The translations under genes were made by a program, and so were the position numbers. Positions 34,158 through 41,441 of a stretch of DNA of 41,441 bases are shown piece after piece. The notes below the pieces were generated by a model. That model was given only the letters and a program-made list of their open reading frames with translations, was not told the origin of the DNA and did no database searches. The DNA is from Chryseobacterium hagamense (GTDB lineage: Bacteria; Bacteroidota; Bacteroidia; Flavobacteriales; Weeksellaceae), in the NCBI RefSeq assembly GCF_007991455.1, contig NZ_BJYJ01000033.1, positions 1 to 41,441 of the forward strand, written 5' to 3'. Each line of letters starts with the position of its first letter. Position 1 is the stretch's first letter.

Positions 34158-34193
34158 AAAAAAGCGAAGTCAAATGTTTTGCTCCGCTTTTAA
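34158..34193 (-). terminator. Intrinsic terminator after the DUF349 gene
   Basis: On the minus strand AAAAGCGGAG and CTTCGCTTTT pair with one G-T wobble around a loop of about 12 nt, followed by TTTTTTC. It lies between the DUF349 stop (34210) and the ribD start (34149). Confidence 0.75.
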
Positions 34194-34209
34194 GATTTAA
34201 GATTATTTT

Positions 34210-36015
34210 TTATTCTCCGGCAATGATGTTGTGGAGGTTCTGTTTTAAGCTTTCAAGATGTGCTTTTTTCTCGTCAATTGAATTGTACGTATCTTTCAGC
34301 AACGGGTTTTCCCTGGATGGGTTCTTGAAGAACGCCAGGTTGTTTTCCAGTTTTACGATTTCGGCTTCAAGGTCGGAGATCTGGCTCTTCATTTTTCTTG
34401 CTTTGTCGGTCAGCTGGTTTTCAGAAAGCCCTTCTTCCTTCAGCTCAAATTCATTGATCTTATTGAGCTTCAGTTTTTCCCTTAATGTCTTGTTGAATTC
34501 TGTATTGATGGAGATTTTATCCCTCGGCACTTTCCCGATGTTGTTCCAGGATGTTTTGATGGCCTCAATCCTTTCGATGCTGCCTTCTTCGTTGGTTACG
34601 GTTTTCAGGTCCTCGAGAATTGCTTTTTTCTGCTTGTAGTTTTCTTTCCAGTTATCGTTTGAGGCATTGCTCTTTTCACGGTAATTGTTGAAGAATGCGT
34701 TGCAGGCATCACGGAATTCGTCCCAGATTTTGTTGGTCATGCTCTTCGGAACGTGGCCGATCTTCTTCCAGTCTTCCTGAAGCTTTTTAAACAAGGGAAC
34801 GGAAATATCCCATTCTTCGTTGTTCTGGTTGTCTTTTGCCGTCTGGATCAGTTTTAACTTTTCTTCCAGGTTGGCCTGCTGGGAACCTTTTAACGATTTG
34901 TAATAGGTATTTTTGGTGGTGTTGAAATTTCTGAGGGTGGTTTTGAAATCATTCCAGTTCTGGTTGGAAAGCTTTCTCGGCACACTGCCGGTTTTCAGGA
35001 ATTCCGTACGGAGGTCCTCCACCTTCCGGATGGCGTTCTGCCAGTAATTGTGGTTCGGGTTTTCCGCCGGCTCAGACAGCTTTTTGATTTCGGCGATAAT
35101 CTGGTTTTTCTTTTCCAGGTTGCCGGCCTGTTCGGTTTCGATAGCTGCGGAAAGCTCGGATTTCCTTTCGTGGATCTTGTTGGAAATTTCCTTGAATTCC
35201 TCCCATGTCTTCTCACGGAATTCTTCCGCTACCGGCTCCGCTTCTTCCTTCCAGAGCTTGTGAAGGTATTGAAGTTCGTTCAGCGCCTTCTGGATCACCG
35301 GCTCATGCTCAAGCTGCCTGGCGCGTTCGATGATGTGCTGTCTTTTTTCAAGGTTATGGCTGTATTCCTGCTCCAGGAATTCTTTATTCAGGTCCAGCAT
35401 CTGATAAAACTGGTTCAGGTGATGGAAATAATTGTTATTCAGGATCCTGAATTCGGATTTTGCCACCTGCCCGGCATTGGACCAGTCTTCCTTGATCTCA
35501 CGGATAGATTTGAAAAGGTTGGTACCGGGCTCGGAATTGGTGTACAGGTTTTTCAGCCTTTCAATAATGCTCTGGCGGTGGTCGAGGTTTTTCTTCTGCT
35601 CTTCCTCCTGGCCTTTCTGGAAATCGTCATGCTTTTCCCTGAAGATGTTCACCAGTGCGGAGAATCTTGCCTGGGAAGGATGCTCGTAACTGAAGGTTTC
35701 CGGTGCATTTCCGGCATCGGTGTACTCATGCTTTTTGTCTTCCACTTCATCATGGATGTAATGACTTGCTTTTTCTTTCAGCTGATTGAATTTTTTGAAA
35801 TCTTCACCGGCATTCGGCGCATTGATGATTTTTTCCATTTCTTTCAGCGTATCGGCCAGGGAAAGGTCTACTTCTTCGTGCTCTTCTTCATGTTCCGGCT
35901 CTTCTTGCGGGGTGCTTTCATCCCGGGATGCAACAGGTTCTGGTGTCTGTTCCTGAGGTGTTTCCTGTTCGTTCCTGTTTTCCTCGTTCTCAGAAAGATT
36001 GTTTTCTGTAATCAT
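34210..36015 (-). CDS. DUF349-repeat protein
   Basis: A 601-residue cytoplasmic, highly charged helical protein. The first 60 residues are Glu/Gln-rich low complexity. Several DUF349 repeats follow, each with the W-x-x-x-G-x-V-(P/A)-(K/R) signature: DWSNAGQVAKSEF (about 173), FLKTGSVPRKLSNQNWNDF (about 340), DWKKIGHVPKSMTNKIWDEF (about 415) and SWNNIGKVPRDK (about 495). A coiled coil (QISDLEAEIVKLENNLAFF) ends it. DUF349 proteins are widespread in Bacteroidota; the biochemical role is unknown. The E/K-rich composition creates a 327-codon antisense frame, which is a shadow. Confidence 0.9.
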   Translation of the reverse strand: MITENNLSENEENRNEQETPQEQTPEPVASRDESTPQEEPEHEEEHEEVDLSLADTLKEMEKIINAPNAGEDFKKFNQLKEKASHYIHDEVEDKKHEYTDAGNAPETFSYEHPSQARFSALVNIFREKHDDFQKGQEEEQKKNLDHRQSIIERLKNLYTNSEPGTNLFKSIREIKEDWSNAGQVAKSEFRILNNNYFHHLNQFYQMLDLNKEFLEQEYSHNLEKRQHIIERARQLEHEPVIQKALNELQYLHKLWKEEAEPVAEEFREKTWEEFKEISNKIHERKSELSAAIETEQAGNLEKKNQIIAEIKKLSEPAENPNHNYWQNAIRKVEDLRTEFLKTGSVPRKLSNQNWNDFKTTLRNFNTTKNTYYKSLKGSQQANLEEKLKLIQTAKDNQNNEEWDISVPLFKKLQEDWKKIGHVPKSMTNKIWDEFRDACNAFFNNYREKSNASNDNWKENYKQKKAILEDLKTVTNEEGSIERIEAIKTSWNNIGKVPRDKISINTEFNKTLREKLKLNKINEFELKEEGLSENQLTDKARKMKSQISDLEAEIVKLENNLAFFKNPSRENPLLKDTYNSIDEKKAHLESLKQNLHNIIAGE

Positions 36016-36093
36016 AGCAAATCGTTTATGTGAGTGGCATTATAATATCCTCTAAATATATGGCTAAAAAGCCAAATACAATACTAAGTTAAG

Positions 36094-36831
36094 TTATTTT
36101 TTTTGAAAATTCCAAATTTCCCAGGCTTTTTCTGCCTGCTGTTCGAGCATATAATAGCCGTTCACGGTTTTGGCTCCTTTTTCTGAAGCATTGATGATGA
36201 ATTTCGTATAGTTCGGGTTATAAATTAAGTCGATGATCAGGTGGTTTCCGGTAAGCCCGCCGAAAGGGAAATCCAGGCAGTCTTCTACATTCGGGAACGT
36301 CCCGACCGGCGTACACTGAACAATAATCTGATGTTGTGCCACGGTTTCCGCAGTGAGGTTCGTGTAATTGATTTCGGTTGTCCTGGAAACCGTCAGGGAA
36401 GGGATTCCCAGTTTGTCAAATACATATTTCACGGCCTTGGCTGCCCCGCCGTTCCCTAAAATAAGGGCGGACTGATGGTGCGGCTTCTTATGGAGCATCA
36501 GCGTTTTCTCAAACCCGAAGGCATCGGTATTATAGCCTGTCTTTTTACCGTTTTCAATCCGGACGCAGTTCACGGCACCTATTTTCTGTGCTTCATCGCT
36601 TAATTCATCGAGGTAGCCGATGATCTTTTCCTTGTAGGGGATCGTTACATTGAAGCCCAGCAATTCAGGGTCGGCAAAAAGGGCTTCCGCTTCATGGAGT
36701 TCCGGCAGATCGAAAATGCTGTATGAATAGCCTTTCAGCATCAGCTTCTGGAATTTATCTTCAAAGTATTTTTTTGAAAAGGAATAGGAAATGTTTTTCC
36801 CGATCAGCCCTAATTTTTTATTGGAATCCAT
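36094..36831 (-). CDS. aroE: Shikimate dehydrogenase
   Basis: A 245-residue NADP-dependent enzyme that reduces 3-dehydroshikimate to shikimate in aromatic amino acid synthesis. Visible motifs are SYSFSKKYF (substrate loop, about 15-23), NVTIPYK (61-67, catalytic K67), NTDAFG (D103) and GNGGAAKA (127-134, dinucleotide-binding loop). The C-terminal NGYYMLEQQAEKAWEIWN matches the family's final helices. ATG 36831 is chosen over an in-frame ATG at 36876, which would overlap the terminator of the upstream gene. It lies 78 nt upstream of the DUF349 gene and may share its message. Confidence 0.96.
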   Translation of the reverse strand: MDSNKKLGLIGKNISYSFSKKYFEDKFQKLMLKGYSYSIFDLPELHEAEALFADPELLGFNVTIPYKEKIIGYLDELSDEAQKIGAVNCVRIENGKKTGYNTDAFGFEKTLMLHKKPHHQSALILGNGGAAKAVKYVFDKLGIPSLTVSRTTEINYTNLTAETVAQHQIIVQCTPVGTFPNVEDCLDFPFGGLTGNHLIIDLIYNPNYTKFIINASEKGAKTVNGYYMLEQQAEKAWEIWNFQKK

Positions 36832-36842
36832 CGGATAAAAAT

Positions 36843-36873
36843 AAAAAAAAGACCGGATAAATCCGGTCTTCCG
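36843..36873 (-). terminator. Intrinsic terminator of the endonuclease gene
   Basis: On the minus strand AAGACCGGAT and ATCCGGTCTT pair perfectly around TT and are followed by a run of about eight T. It begins roughly 20 nt after the stop of the secreted endonuclease gene. Confidence 0.93.
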
Positions 36874-36893
36874 CATGAAATATTTCTTAAATC

Positions 36894-38678
36894 TTAGTCT
36901 ACGATGAATTTCGCAGCAAAAGCATCGGTCTTCAGGATGTAATTTCCTTTTACCAGGCCTTTAAGATCGATTTTATTTGAATGTTTGAAAGGGTTTTCAA
37001 TAGTTTCGATCAGTTTTCCGGAGAAATCGTAGATCTGTGCTTTTGAAATTCTGTTCAGGTTTTCACCTTTTACAAACAGTTCGTTGTTTTTTACCGGATT
37101 AGGGTAGATGCTGAAAGACGGTTTGTCTTTAGAAATCTCGCCCGTGGCCAGTACGCTGTAGCACGTCCAGCTCAGATCATCGATGGAAATTCTTTTTCCG
37201 GTTTCGGAATTGATGATCTTGATCACTGCATTGCCTGCTACATTGATGTTGCTGATCGTCGTGGTGGTTGCCGCTGCGCTGAAAGGGATCGTACCCGCAT
37301 TGGTTCCGTTGATCTGTAAAGTCAGGTTTCCTGCCGTATCGGAAGAGAACGGAATTTTGGTCGTTACCGTAAGAGAGCCTACGCCTCCGGAAATCGTTGA
37401 GCTGGTCAGGTTTCCGTTTCTGATGTTGATGGCCTTGCCAACGATCGTCTGATCCGTTCTGGAATCGGTTGCCGTCCAGGTAATGTTGTTGCTGGTCCAG
37501 GTCTGCGTGGCATACGAAGAGCTTGCTGCCGGAATATTGGAGAAGTCTTCCGTTCCGCAGCTTCCTCCCGGCTGTCCGCCTGCAAGGGTGGTGCCCGGTG
37601 CGGTGTTGCTGGCTGTGGAAGCGTTACCTGCCGCATCCTTTGCAACTACGTAGAAGTTATAAGTGGTGGACGGGTTCAGTCCGGAAACGGTGGCCGTTGT
37701 TCCTGTAACGGTTACATAGAAAGTTCCGTCTTTATAAATATCATACCCTGTTACTCCGATGTTATCCGTAGAAGCCGTCCAGCTTAAGGAGATCGAGTTG
37801 GAAGAAGGGTTGCTGGTGATTAAGTTCGCAGGGGCGGTCGGTGCCTGGGTATCCACCACCGGGGTACCCCAGATCTGGGCCGCATATTCAGGATGATCGA
37901 TAAACGGGTTACGGTTTCCCTGGTAAATATACGAGGCATTGTTTCTGGAAATTTCCATCGGTGATACCGGATCGGCCAGGTGCCAGGCCAGCAGCTGGTT
38001 CAGCTCCCAGGTCTGTAATCCGGGATAAGCTGAATTCCCCAGCATGTTTCCTGAGCTGAAACCGGACAGCTGGCTCTCGTATCTCGTTACGAAATAAAAG
38101 ATCATCCGCGCAACGTCGCCCTTAAAAGCATCGATCGGCTCGAAAACCGTCCCGGAATAGCCCGTTGAAACGGAAGTGCCCAACTTTGAACCGTTTTGTG
38201 AAATGTAAGAAGTGATTCCTACTTTTCCGAAAGGGAAATTGGAGCGGTATCCGTTTACTTTACCGTCGGTCGGCCGGATGAAATTGATATCGGAGTACAT
38301 CGGCATGGCGCTGCCGAAAAGGCTTTGAGGCACGATGTGCTCTCTGTTGTAGCAGTCGCCTTCACTGGAATAGTTTCCGCACTGGCTGGATGAAGTATGC
38401 TGGTAAACATAAGGATCCGTTCCCGCAGGATTTTCGGAATAAATGTCCAGTACGCTTCCGTCGTTTTCATAAAAATTATCGCTGTCCGTACTTACATACC
38501 CGTTGTACAGGTTGTTGTACGTTTTGGGGATGTGGCCGGTCGTAATGATCTGGCTGAGTGCCGTTTTCAGGTTGGCACCGGTAAGCCCGGCTGCTGCATT
38601 GTAATAGGTTGCAGGGGCCTGTGCCCATGCATTGAAAAATGCAAGAACCAGTAAAAAAGGGAATAGATGTCGTTTCAT
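36894..38678 (-). CDS. Secreted endonuclease I family protein with FN3 and T9SS sorting domain
   Basis: A 594-residue exported protein. The signal peptide is MKRHLFPFLLVLAFFNAWAQ. Residues about 20-275 are an endonuclease I-type nuclease with CYNREHIVPQSLFG (beta-beta-alpha metal His) and FIRPTDGKVNGYRSNFPFG. A fibronectin type III domain lies at about 282-365 (APTAPANLITSNPSSNSISL). A beta-rich domain follows at about 372-510. The C-terminus (from about 520) has the T9SS type A signature SIYPNPVKN, later GLVKGNYILKTDAFAAKFIV. The protein is probably secreted across the outer membrane by the type IX system, where it could degrade environmental DNA or RNA. It has its own strong terminator. Confidence 0.93.
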   Translation of the reverse strand: MKRHLFPFLLVLAFFNAWAQAPATYYNAAAGLTGANLKTALSQIITTGHIPKTYNNLYNGYVSTDSDNFYENDGSVLDIYSENPAGTDPYVYQHTSSSQCGNYSSEGDCYNREHIVPQSLFGSAMPMYSDINFIRPTDGKVNGYRSNFPFGKVGITSYISQNGSKLGTSVSTGYSGTVFEPIDAFKGDVARMIFYFVTRYESQLSGFSSGNMLGNSAYPGLQTWELNQLLAWHLADPVSPMEISRNNASYIYQGNRNPFIDHPEYAAQIWGTPVVDTQAPTAPANLITSNPSSNSISLSWTASTDNIGVTGYDIYKDGTFYVTVTGTTATVSGLNPSTTYNFYVVAKDAAGNASTASNTAPGTTLAGGQPGGSCGTEDFSNIPAASSSYATQTWTSNNITWTATDSRTDQTIVGKAINIRNGNLTSSTISGGVGSLTVTTKIPFSSDTAGNLTLQINGTNAGTIPFSAAATTTTISNINVAGNAVIKIINSETGKRISIDDLSWTCYSVLATGEISKDKPSFSIYPNPVKNNELFVKGENLNRISKAQIYDFSGKLIETIENPFKHSNKIDLKGLVKGNYILKTDAFAAKFIVD

Positions 38679-38726
38679 TTTTAAAAATTGGGCCGTAAAG
38701 GTACAAAAAAATGAAGACTGAAGATG

Positions 38727-39965
38727 TTAATTTTTAGTAATATAGTCTTTGCTGATCTTGGAGAATGCCCATGAAATGCCGAATCCGAAGAGGGAAGCGG
38801 TGAGGGCCACGGTCAGGTAATTCCTGCCGACAATCTTTACCGGGAACGGCAGGCTTTCATTGGCCTTGAAGAATTCCGTGTACTGCTGGAAATAGCAGAG
38901 GCCTGTTCCCAGGATCAGTCCGGAGATAATTCCCAGCACCACGATCAGGATCCCGGTGTAGAAATACACCTGCCGCAGGTGGCTCAGCGGGAAGCCGAGG
39001 GAAACCAGGGATTTTGCCTGCTCCTTCTTATCCAGCTGCAGGATGATGATGGCTCCGGCGAGGTTGAAGGTTGTGATGAAAATAACCAATGCGAAAATCA
39101 GGTAGATAAACAGCTTTTCGGTGTTGATCATCTTCCAGAACGCGGCATTCTCTTCCTGCTTGGTCTTGATTTCGAGCTGCTTCCCGGCCGGCATTTTTTC
39201 GCCCTTCAGGCTGCCGCCGAGGGAAGTCGTAAGCTGCTGTTTGACCGCATCGGCATTCTCAGGGTTCTTAAGCCTGATCACAATCTGATAGGCCGAATGT
39301 TTCGGCAGGCTGAGCAGTTCTTCCGTCAGTTCGATCGGGGCAATGATGTAGTTGTCGAGCTGGTCTTTCCCCGGGAAAAGCCCGGTAACCAGGATGTCTT
39401 TTTTGTTGTAGATGTCCTCTTCCTTATTGATGATCCCGGTTCCCGGCTTCGGCATGAATATCGTGGCATAGCCGTTTTCGGTGGATACCGGAACCGACAG
39501 CCGGATGTCCAGCGAATTTTCCATCAGCACTTCATTGGAATACTTAAATCCGGGATAAGTGCCGAAGAACACCTCTTTGTCAATGGGATTCACCTTCGTA
39601 TAAGCCGAATCGACCCCGCGGAGGTAAGCAATGTCGCCTTTGCCGTTGAAGCTGATGTATACCTTTTCCTCGATCACCCTTGAAAAATGGCTGATTTCCT
39701 TATTATTTTTTAAAACGGAGGTAATCCGGTCCAGGTCGTTCAGGGTTTTGCCGGACGTGCTTTTGATCGTCAGGTCGGCATGGAGGTTGGAAATCAGGTC
39801 TTTGTTGAGATCCTCAAGACCCGAAAATACGGAGATGATGACAAACATTGCGGTAACGGCTACCGTCATCGCACCTACCGCCAACCAGGTAATAAAGGTC
39901 ACGGCCGTGCTCCCTTTCTTGGACAAAAGGTAACGGGAAGCAATATAAAAAGCAATGTTTTTCAA
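38727..39965 (-). CDS. FtsX-like / LolC-LolE family ABC permease
   Basis: A 412-residue inner-membrane protein with the MacB/FtsX layout. One helix lies near the N-terminus (about 22-48, then the family-typical ISVFSGLEDLNK). A large periplasmic domain (about 50-280) follows, then three C-terminal helices (about 288-312, 335-358 and 383-405). The start, MKNIAFYIASRYLLSKKGST, matches LolC/E-type permeases of Bacteroidota. Its ATP-binding partner is not encoded next to it. It begins 3 nt after rbfA, so the two are co-transcribed. Function in lipoprotein release is likely but inferred. Confidence 0.85.
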   Translation of the reverse strand: MKNIAFYIASRYLLSKKGSTAVTFITWLAVGAMTVAVTAMFVIISVFSGLEDLNKDLISNLHADLTIKSTSGKTLNDLDRITSVLKNNKEISHFSRVIEEKVYISFNGKGDIAYLRGVDSAYTKVNPIDKEVFFGTYPGFKYSNEVLMENSLDIRLSVPVSTENGYATIFMPKPGTGIINKEEDIYNKKDILVTGLFPGKDQLDNYIIAPIELTEELLSLPKHSAYQIVIRLKNPENADAVKQQLTTSLGGSLKGEKMPAGKQLEIKTKQEENAAFWKMINTEKLFIYLIFALVIFITTFNLAGAIIILQLDKKEQAKSLVSLGFPLSHLRQVYFYTGILIVVLGIISGLILGTGLCYFQQYTEFFKANESLPFPVKIVGRNYLTVALTASLFGFGISWAFSKISKDYITKN

Positions 39966-39968
39966 AGT

Positions 39969-40328
39969 TTACAGAATCGGGTTATCGCCTTCGCCTCTCA
40001 GTTCGCGCTCCAGTTTTTCCACATCGTCCAGCGTCGTATCCAGGTAGAAGCTGATGTTGGGGATCACACGTACCTGCTTCGCCATTTTCTGGCCGATGAA
40101 ATTGCGGTACTGCGCCTTGTTTTCCTCGATCTCCTTCATCACCGCCTTGCGGTGTTCCTGCGGGAAGATGCTTAAATAAATCTTGGCAATGCTGAGATCC
40201 GGCGTCACTTTTACATCCGAAACGCTTACCAGAATGCTCTGTTTGCTTTCCGAGGCCTGCTTGCGGAATAGTTCTGCGAAATCTTCCTGTATGATCTGGG
40301 CTACTTTTCTTTGTCTGTTACTTTCCAT
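39969..40328 (-). CDS. rbfA: 30S ribosome-binding factor RbfA
   Basis: A 119-residue ribosome maturation factor needed for late 16S rRNA processing. Typical segments are RQRKVAQIIQEDFAELFRKQ, SVSDVKVTPDLSIAKIYLSI and the C-terminal RVIPNISFYLDTTLDDVEKL, matching the KH-type fold of the family. It is the first gene of a two-gene unit with the permease. The -7 box (40337-40344) lies so close that the transcript leader would be only a few nucleotides. Confidence 0.95.
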   Translation of the reverse strand: MESNRQRKVAQIIQEDFAELFRKQASESKQSILVSVSDVKVTPDLSIAKIYLSIFPQEHRKAVMKEIEENKAQYRNFIGQKMAKQVRVIPNISFYLDTTLDDVEKLERELRGEGDNPIL

Positions 40329-40336
40329 AATTTCTG

Positions 40337-40353
40337 CAAATTTAGTACTTTTG
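40337..40353. promoter_or_regulatory. Back-to-back -7 boxes of rbfA and the epimerase gene
   Basis: TAAATTTG on the minus strand (40344 to 40337) and TACTTTTG on the plus strand (40346-40353) both match TAnnTTTG exactly and are one base apart. The minus box lies 8 nt before the rbfA ATG; the plus box lies about 65 nt before the epimerase ATG. Confidence 0.5.
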
Positions 40354-40418
40354 TTTGAATTGCTGCCCCGAAATCCGGCGGCTCTTTCAAAATTACGACT
40401 TAATTTATTTTATTCTTT

Positions 40419-40817
40419 ATGAAATTAGAACATATCGGTATTGCCGTACAATCCTTAGGGGTTTCCGACGAACTTTTTGCGAAGCTGCTGGGAAAGGAAT
40501 CCTATAAAAAAGAATCGGTGGAGCGGGAAGGCGTAACGACGTCCTTTTATGCCGCCGGCGAAAGCAAAATCGAGCTGCTGGAAGCGAGCCGGGAAGACAG
40601 TCCTATTTCCAAATTCATCGGCAAAAAAGGAGAGGGCATCCACCATCTGGCATTCGGCGTGGACGATATTGCGGCCGAAGTGCAAAGACTGAAAAAAGAA
40701 GGCTTCGAATTTATCTCCGAAGAACCCAAAGAAGGTGCTGATAATAAACTCGTTGTCTTCCTTCACCCCAAATCCACCAACGGCGTCCTCGTAGAATTGT
40801 GCCAAGAAAAACCCTAA
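40419..40817 (+). CDS. mce: Methylmalonyl-CoA epimerase
   Basis: A 132-residue cytoplasmic enzyme of the vicinal oxygen chelate fold that interconverts (R)- and (S)-methylmalonyl-CoA. Likely metal ligands are H5 (HIGIAV), E52 (IELLEA), H76 (GIHHLAFGVDD) and E126 (VLVELCQ). Length and order match the family (about 130-140). It stands alone, divergent from rbfA. Confidence 0.93.
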   Translation: MKLEHIGIAVQSLGVSDELFAKLLGKESYKKESVEREGVTTSFYAAGESKIELLEASREDSPISKFIGKKGEGIHHLAFGVDDIAAEVQRLKKEGFEFISEEPKEGADNKLVVFLHPKSTNGVLVELCQEKP

Positions 40818-40821
40818 ATAA

Positions 40822-40852
40822 TTTTGTAGGAACAGAAATTTTGCTATTTTTG
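40822..40852 (+). promoter_or_regulatory. Promoter of the tRNA gene
   Basis: TTTTG (40822-40826) as the -33 element, an 18-nt spacer, and TATTTTTG (40845-40852) as an exact -7 box. The spacing is standard for Bacteroidota. Transcription would start about 23 nt before the tRNA. Confidence 0.82.
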
Positions 40853-40880
40853 CAATCACAAAATTTAACCAAATTTTTGA

Positions 40881-40954
40881 GGTCCTATAGCTCAGTTGGT
40901 TAGAGTCCCTGACTCATAATCAGGTTGTCCTTGGTTCGAGCCCAAGTGGGACCA
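40881..40954 (+). tRNA. tRNA with anticodon CAT (Met, or Ile2 after lysidine modification)
   Basis: The cloverleaf is complete. The acceptor arm is GGTCCTA/TGGGACC, the D arm GCTC..GAGT, the anticodon stem CCTGA/TCAGG with loop CTCATAA, and the T arm CTTGG-TTCGAGC-CCAAG. The discriminator is A and CCA is not encoded (ACG follows). The loop fits elongator Met or Ile2. C4-G69 and C5-G68, the pairs that E. coli TilS uses to recognise tRNA-Ile2, are present, which hints at Ile2; this is an inference. It starts after a strong promoter and ends before a clear terminator, as a single-gene unit. Confidence 0.95.
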
Positions 40955-40961
40955 CGTTGAA

Positions 40962-40991
40962 AAGCACTTACAGTTGTAGGTGCTTTTTTTT
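40962..40991 (+). terminator. Intrinsic terminator of the tRNA gene
   Basis: AGCACTTACA (40963-40972) and TGTAGGTGCT (40975-40984) pair with one G-T wobble, followed by a run of eight T. Confidence 0.9.
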
Positions 40992-41441
40992 ATTGATATC
41001 TGTATCTGAAGGAACAAGTGATAAACTGGTGTGGAAAATCCGAAAAGATAAGAGTTGACAACGAACCCGGCATTCAATGCGGAAAAGTTGAAAGATTGGT
41101 GCAGCAGGAATAAAATCTTGCTCCATTAGATACAGTTCGGAAAACCAACACACAATGTTCTGATAGAAAGGTTCAGCAGTAGTTTTCATACAGAATTCCT
41201 GGTTGTTTATTTATTTGAGAACATCAGATGAGAAATTATTCAAAAATATGGATGTGGATGTGCAACAACGGACGACCTCGCCAATCATTTGCAGTACCTA
41301 ATATCAAGGAATTTTTTGTTGAAAATGGAAAGCTCAACAAGCTGAGACTAGTTAGTCATTCCTTAAAAAGCCATTTTTTTATTTTGAAAATTATATCCGT
41401 GTAAAAAGATTTTGAAAACCATTTCAAGCCAAAGAAGGATT
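40992..41441. other. Right-edge region without a clear gene
   Basis: No recognised gene. One plus-strand frame opens at ATG 41228 (MRNYSKIWMWMCNNGRPRQS) and stays open to the end of the window, 71 codons. It has no family resemblance that I can see and may be chance; it could also be the 5' part of a gene continuing outside the window. The minus-strand frames here are not convincing. Confidence 0.3.

Noticed and set aside
34150..34173. Upstream in-frame start for ribD
   Set aside because: It lies inside the terminator hairpin after the DUF349 gene; ATG 34149 fits the family.
35050..36033. 327-codon plus-strand frame opposite the DUF349 gene
   Set aside because: The product is Phe/Leu-rich nonsense caused by the Glu/Lys-rich codons of the real gene on the other strand; DUF349 motifs are clear on the minus strand.
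36832..36876. Upstream in-frame start for aroE
   Set aside because: The extra residues are translated from the terminator hairpin of the preceding gene; ATG 36831 gives the normal family start.
38979..39683. 234-codon plus-strand frame opposite the permease gene
   Set aside because: The minus-strand protein has the full permease layout; the plus frame is a shadow.
40892..41077. Minus-strand frame containing LGSNQGQPDYESGTLTN
   Set aside because: This is the well-known false protein read from the antisense of a tRNA gene.
41228..41441. Open frame running off the right end as a real gene
   Set aside because: No family resemblance and AT-rich chance frames are common here; kept only as a note in the region entry.
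1..41441. CRISPR array, insertion sequence, prophage or integrase
   Set aside because: No regularly spaced repeats, transposase, integrase or phage structural motifs were seen in any frame.

Overview
The window looks like chromosomal DNA of a Bacteroidota bacterium of the class Flavobacteriia, most likely Chryseobacterium or a close relative. I infer this from protein style and layout, not from a search. The signs are: promoters with the Bacteroidota -7 box TAnnTTTG instead of sigma70 boxes, few Shine-Dalgarno sites, a secreted nuclease with a type IX secretion (T9SS) sorting tail, a complete nuo operon with separate nuoC and nuoD and a very short nuoG, small MKNL-type double-glycine-leader peptides, and a lipoprotein/outer-membrane protein repertoire.

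Left part (1-15000), accessory and mixed genes. A small Crp/Fnr-type regulator (338-925) converges on a frame-broken amidase gene (967-2356, minus). An EamA transporter follows, and a 14-bp perfect palindrome with Crp-site geometry (GTGA-N6-TCAC) lies between amidase and transporter. A 54-residue Cys-containing leader peptide gene (3815-3979) comes next, then the mazG / FUSC-like / lipoprotein operon. The most unusual block is 7516-12425. Here a 1238-residue protein combining a metallophosphoesterase, a kinase-like segment and an outer-membrane beta-barrel is divergently paired, 26 bp apart, with an HD-domain protein fused to a Pycsar-type membrane effector (PycTM) domain. The pair is flanked on both sides by related degenerate intergenic repeats. 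A GAF-like protein gene (12645-14948) ends the block.

Centre (14971-29382): a complete 14-subunit complex I operon, nuoA to nuoN, on the minus strand. It has a TAnnTTTG box upstream of nuoA and a strong intrinsic terminator after nuoN. A predicted outer-membrane beta-barrel gene sits between nuoF and nuoG. Several internal gaps hold short degenerate repeats, and nuoD, nuoF and nuoG share an AAAAGCA heptamer 6-7 nt before their start codons.

Right part (29590-41441), mostly housekeeping: a 58-residue two-helix membrane protein, a GNAT-like protein, a YugP-type zinc peptidase converging on a YigZ protein with overlapping stops, a second double-glycine-leader peptide (six Cys) with its own terminator, ribD, a DUF349 protein, aroE, a T9SS-secreted endonuclease I, a LolC/E-like permease with rbfA, methylmalonyl-CoA epimerase, and a tRNA with anticodon CAT that has a textbook Bacteroidota promoter and a terminator. 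No rRNA, CRISPR array, insertion sequence or phage gene was seen.
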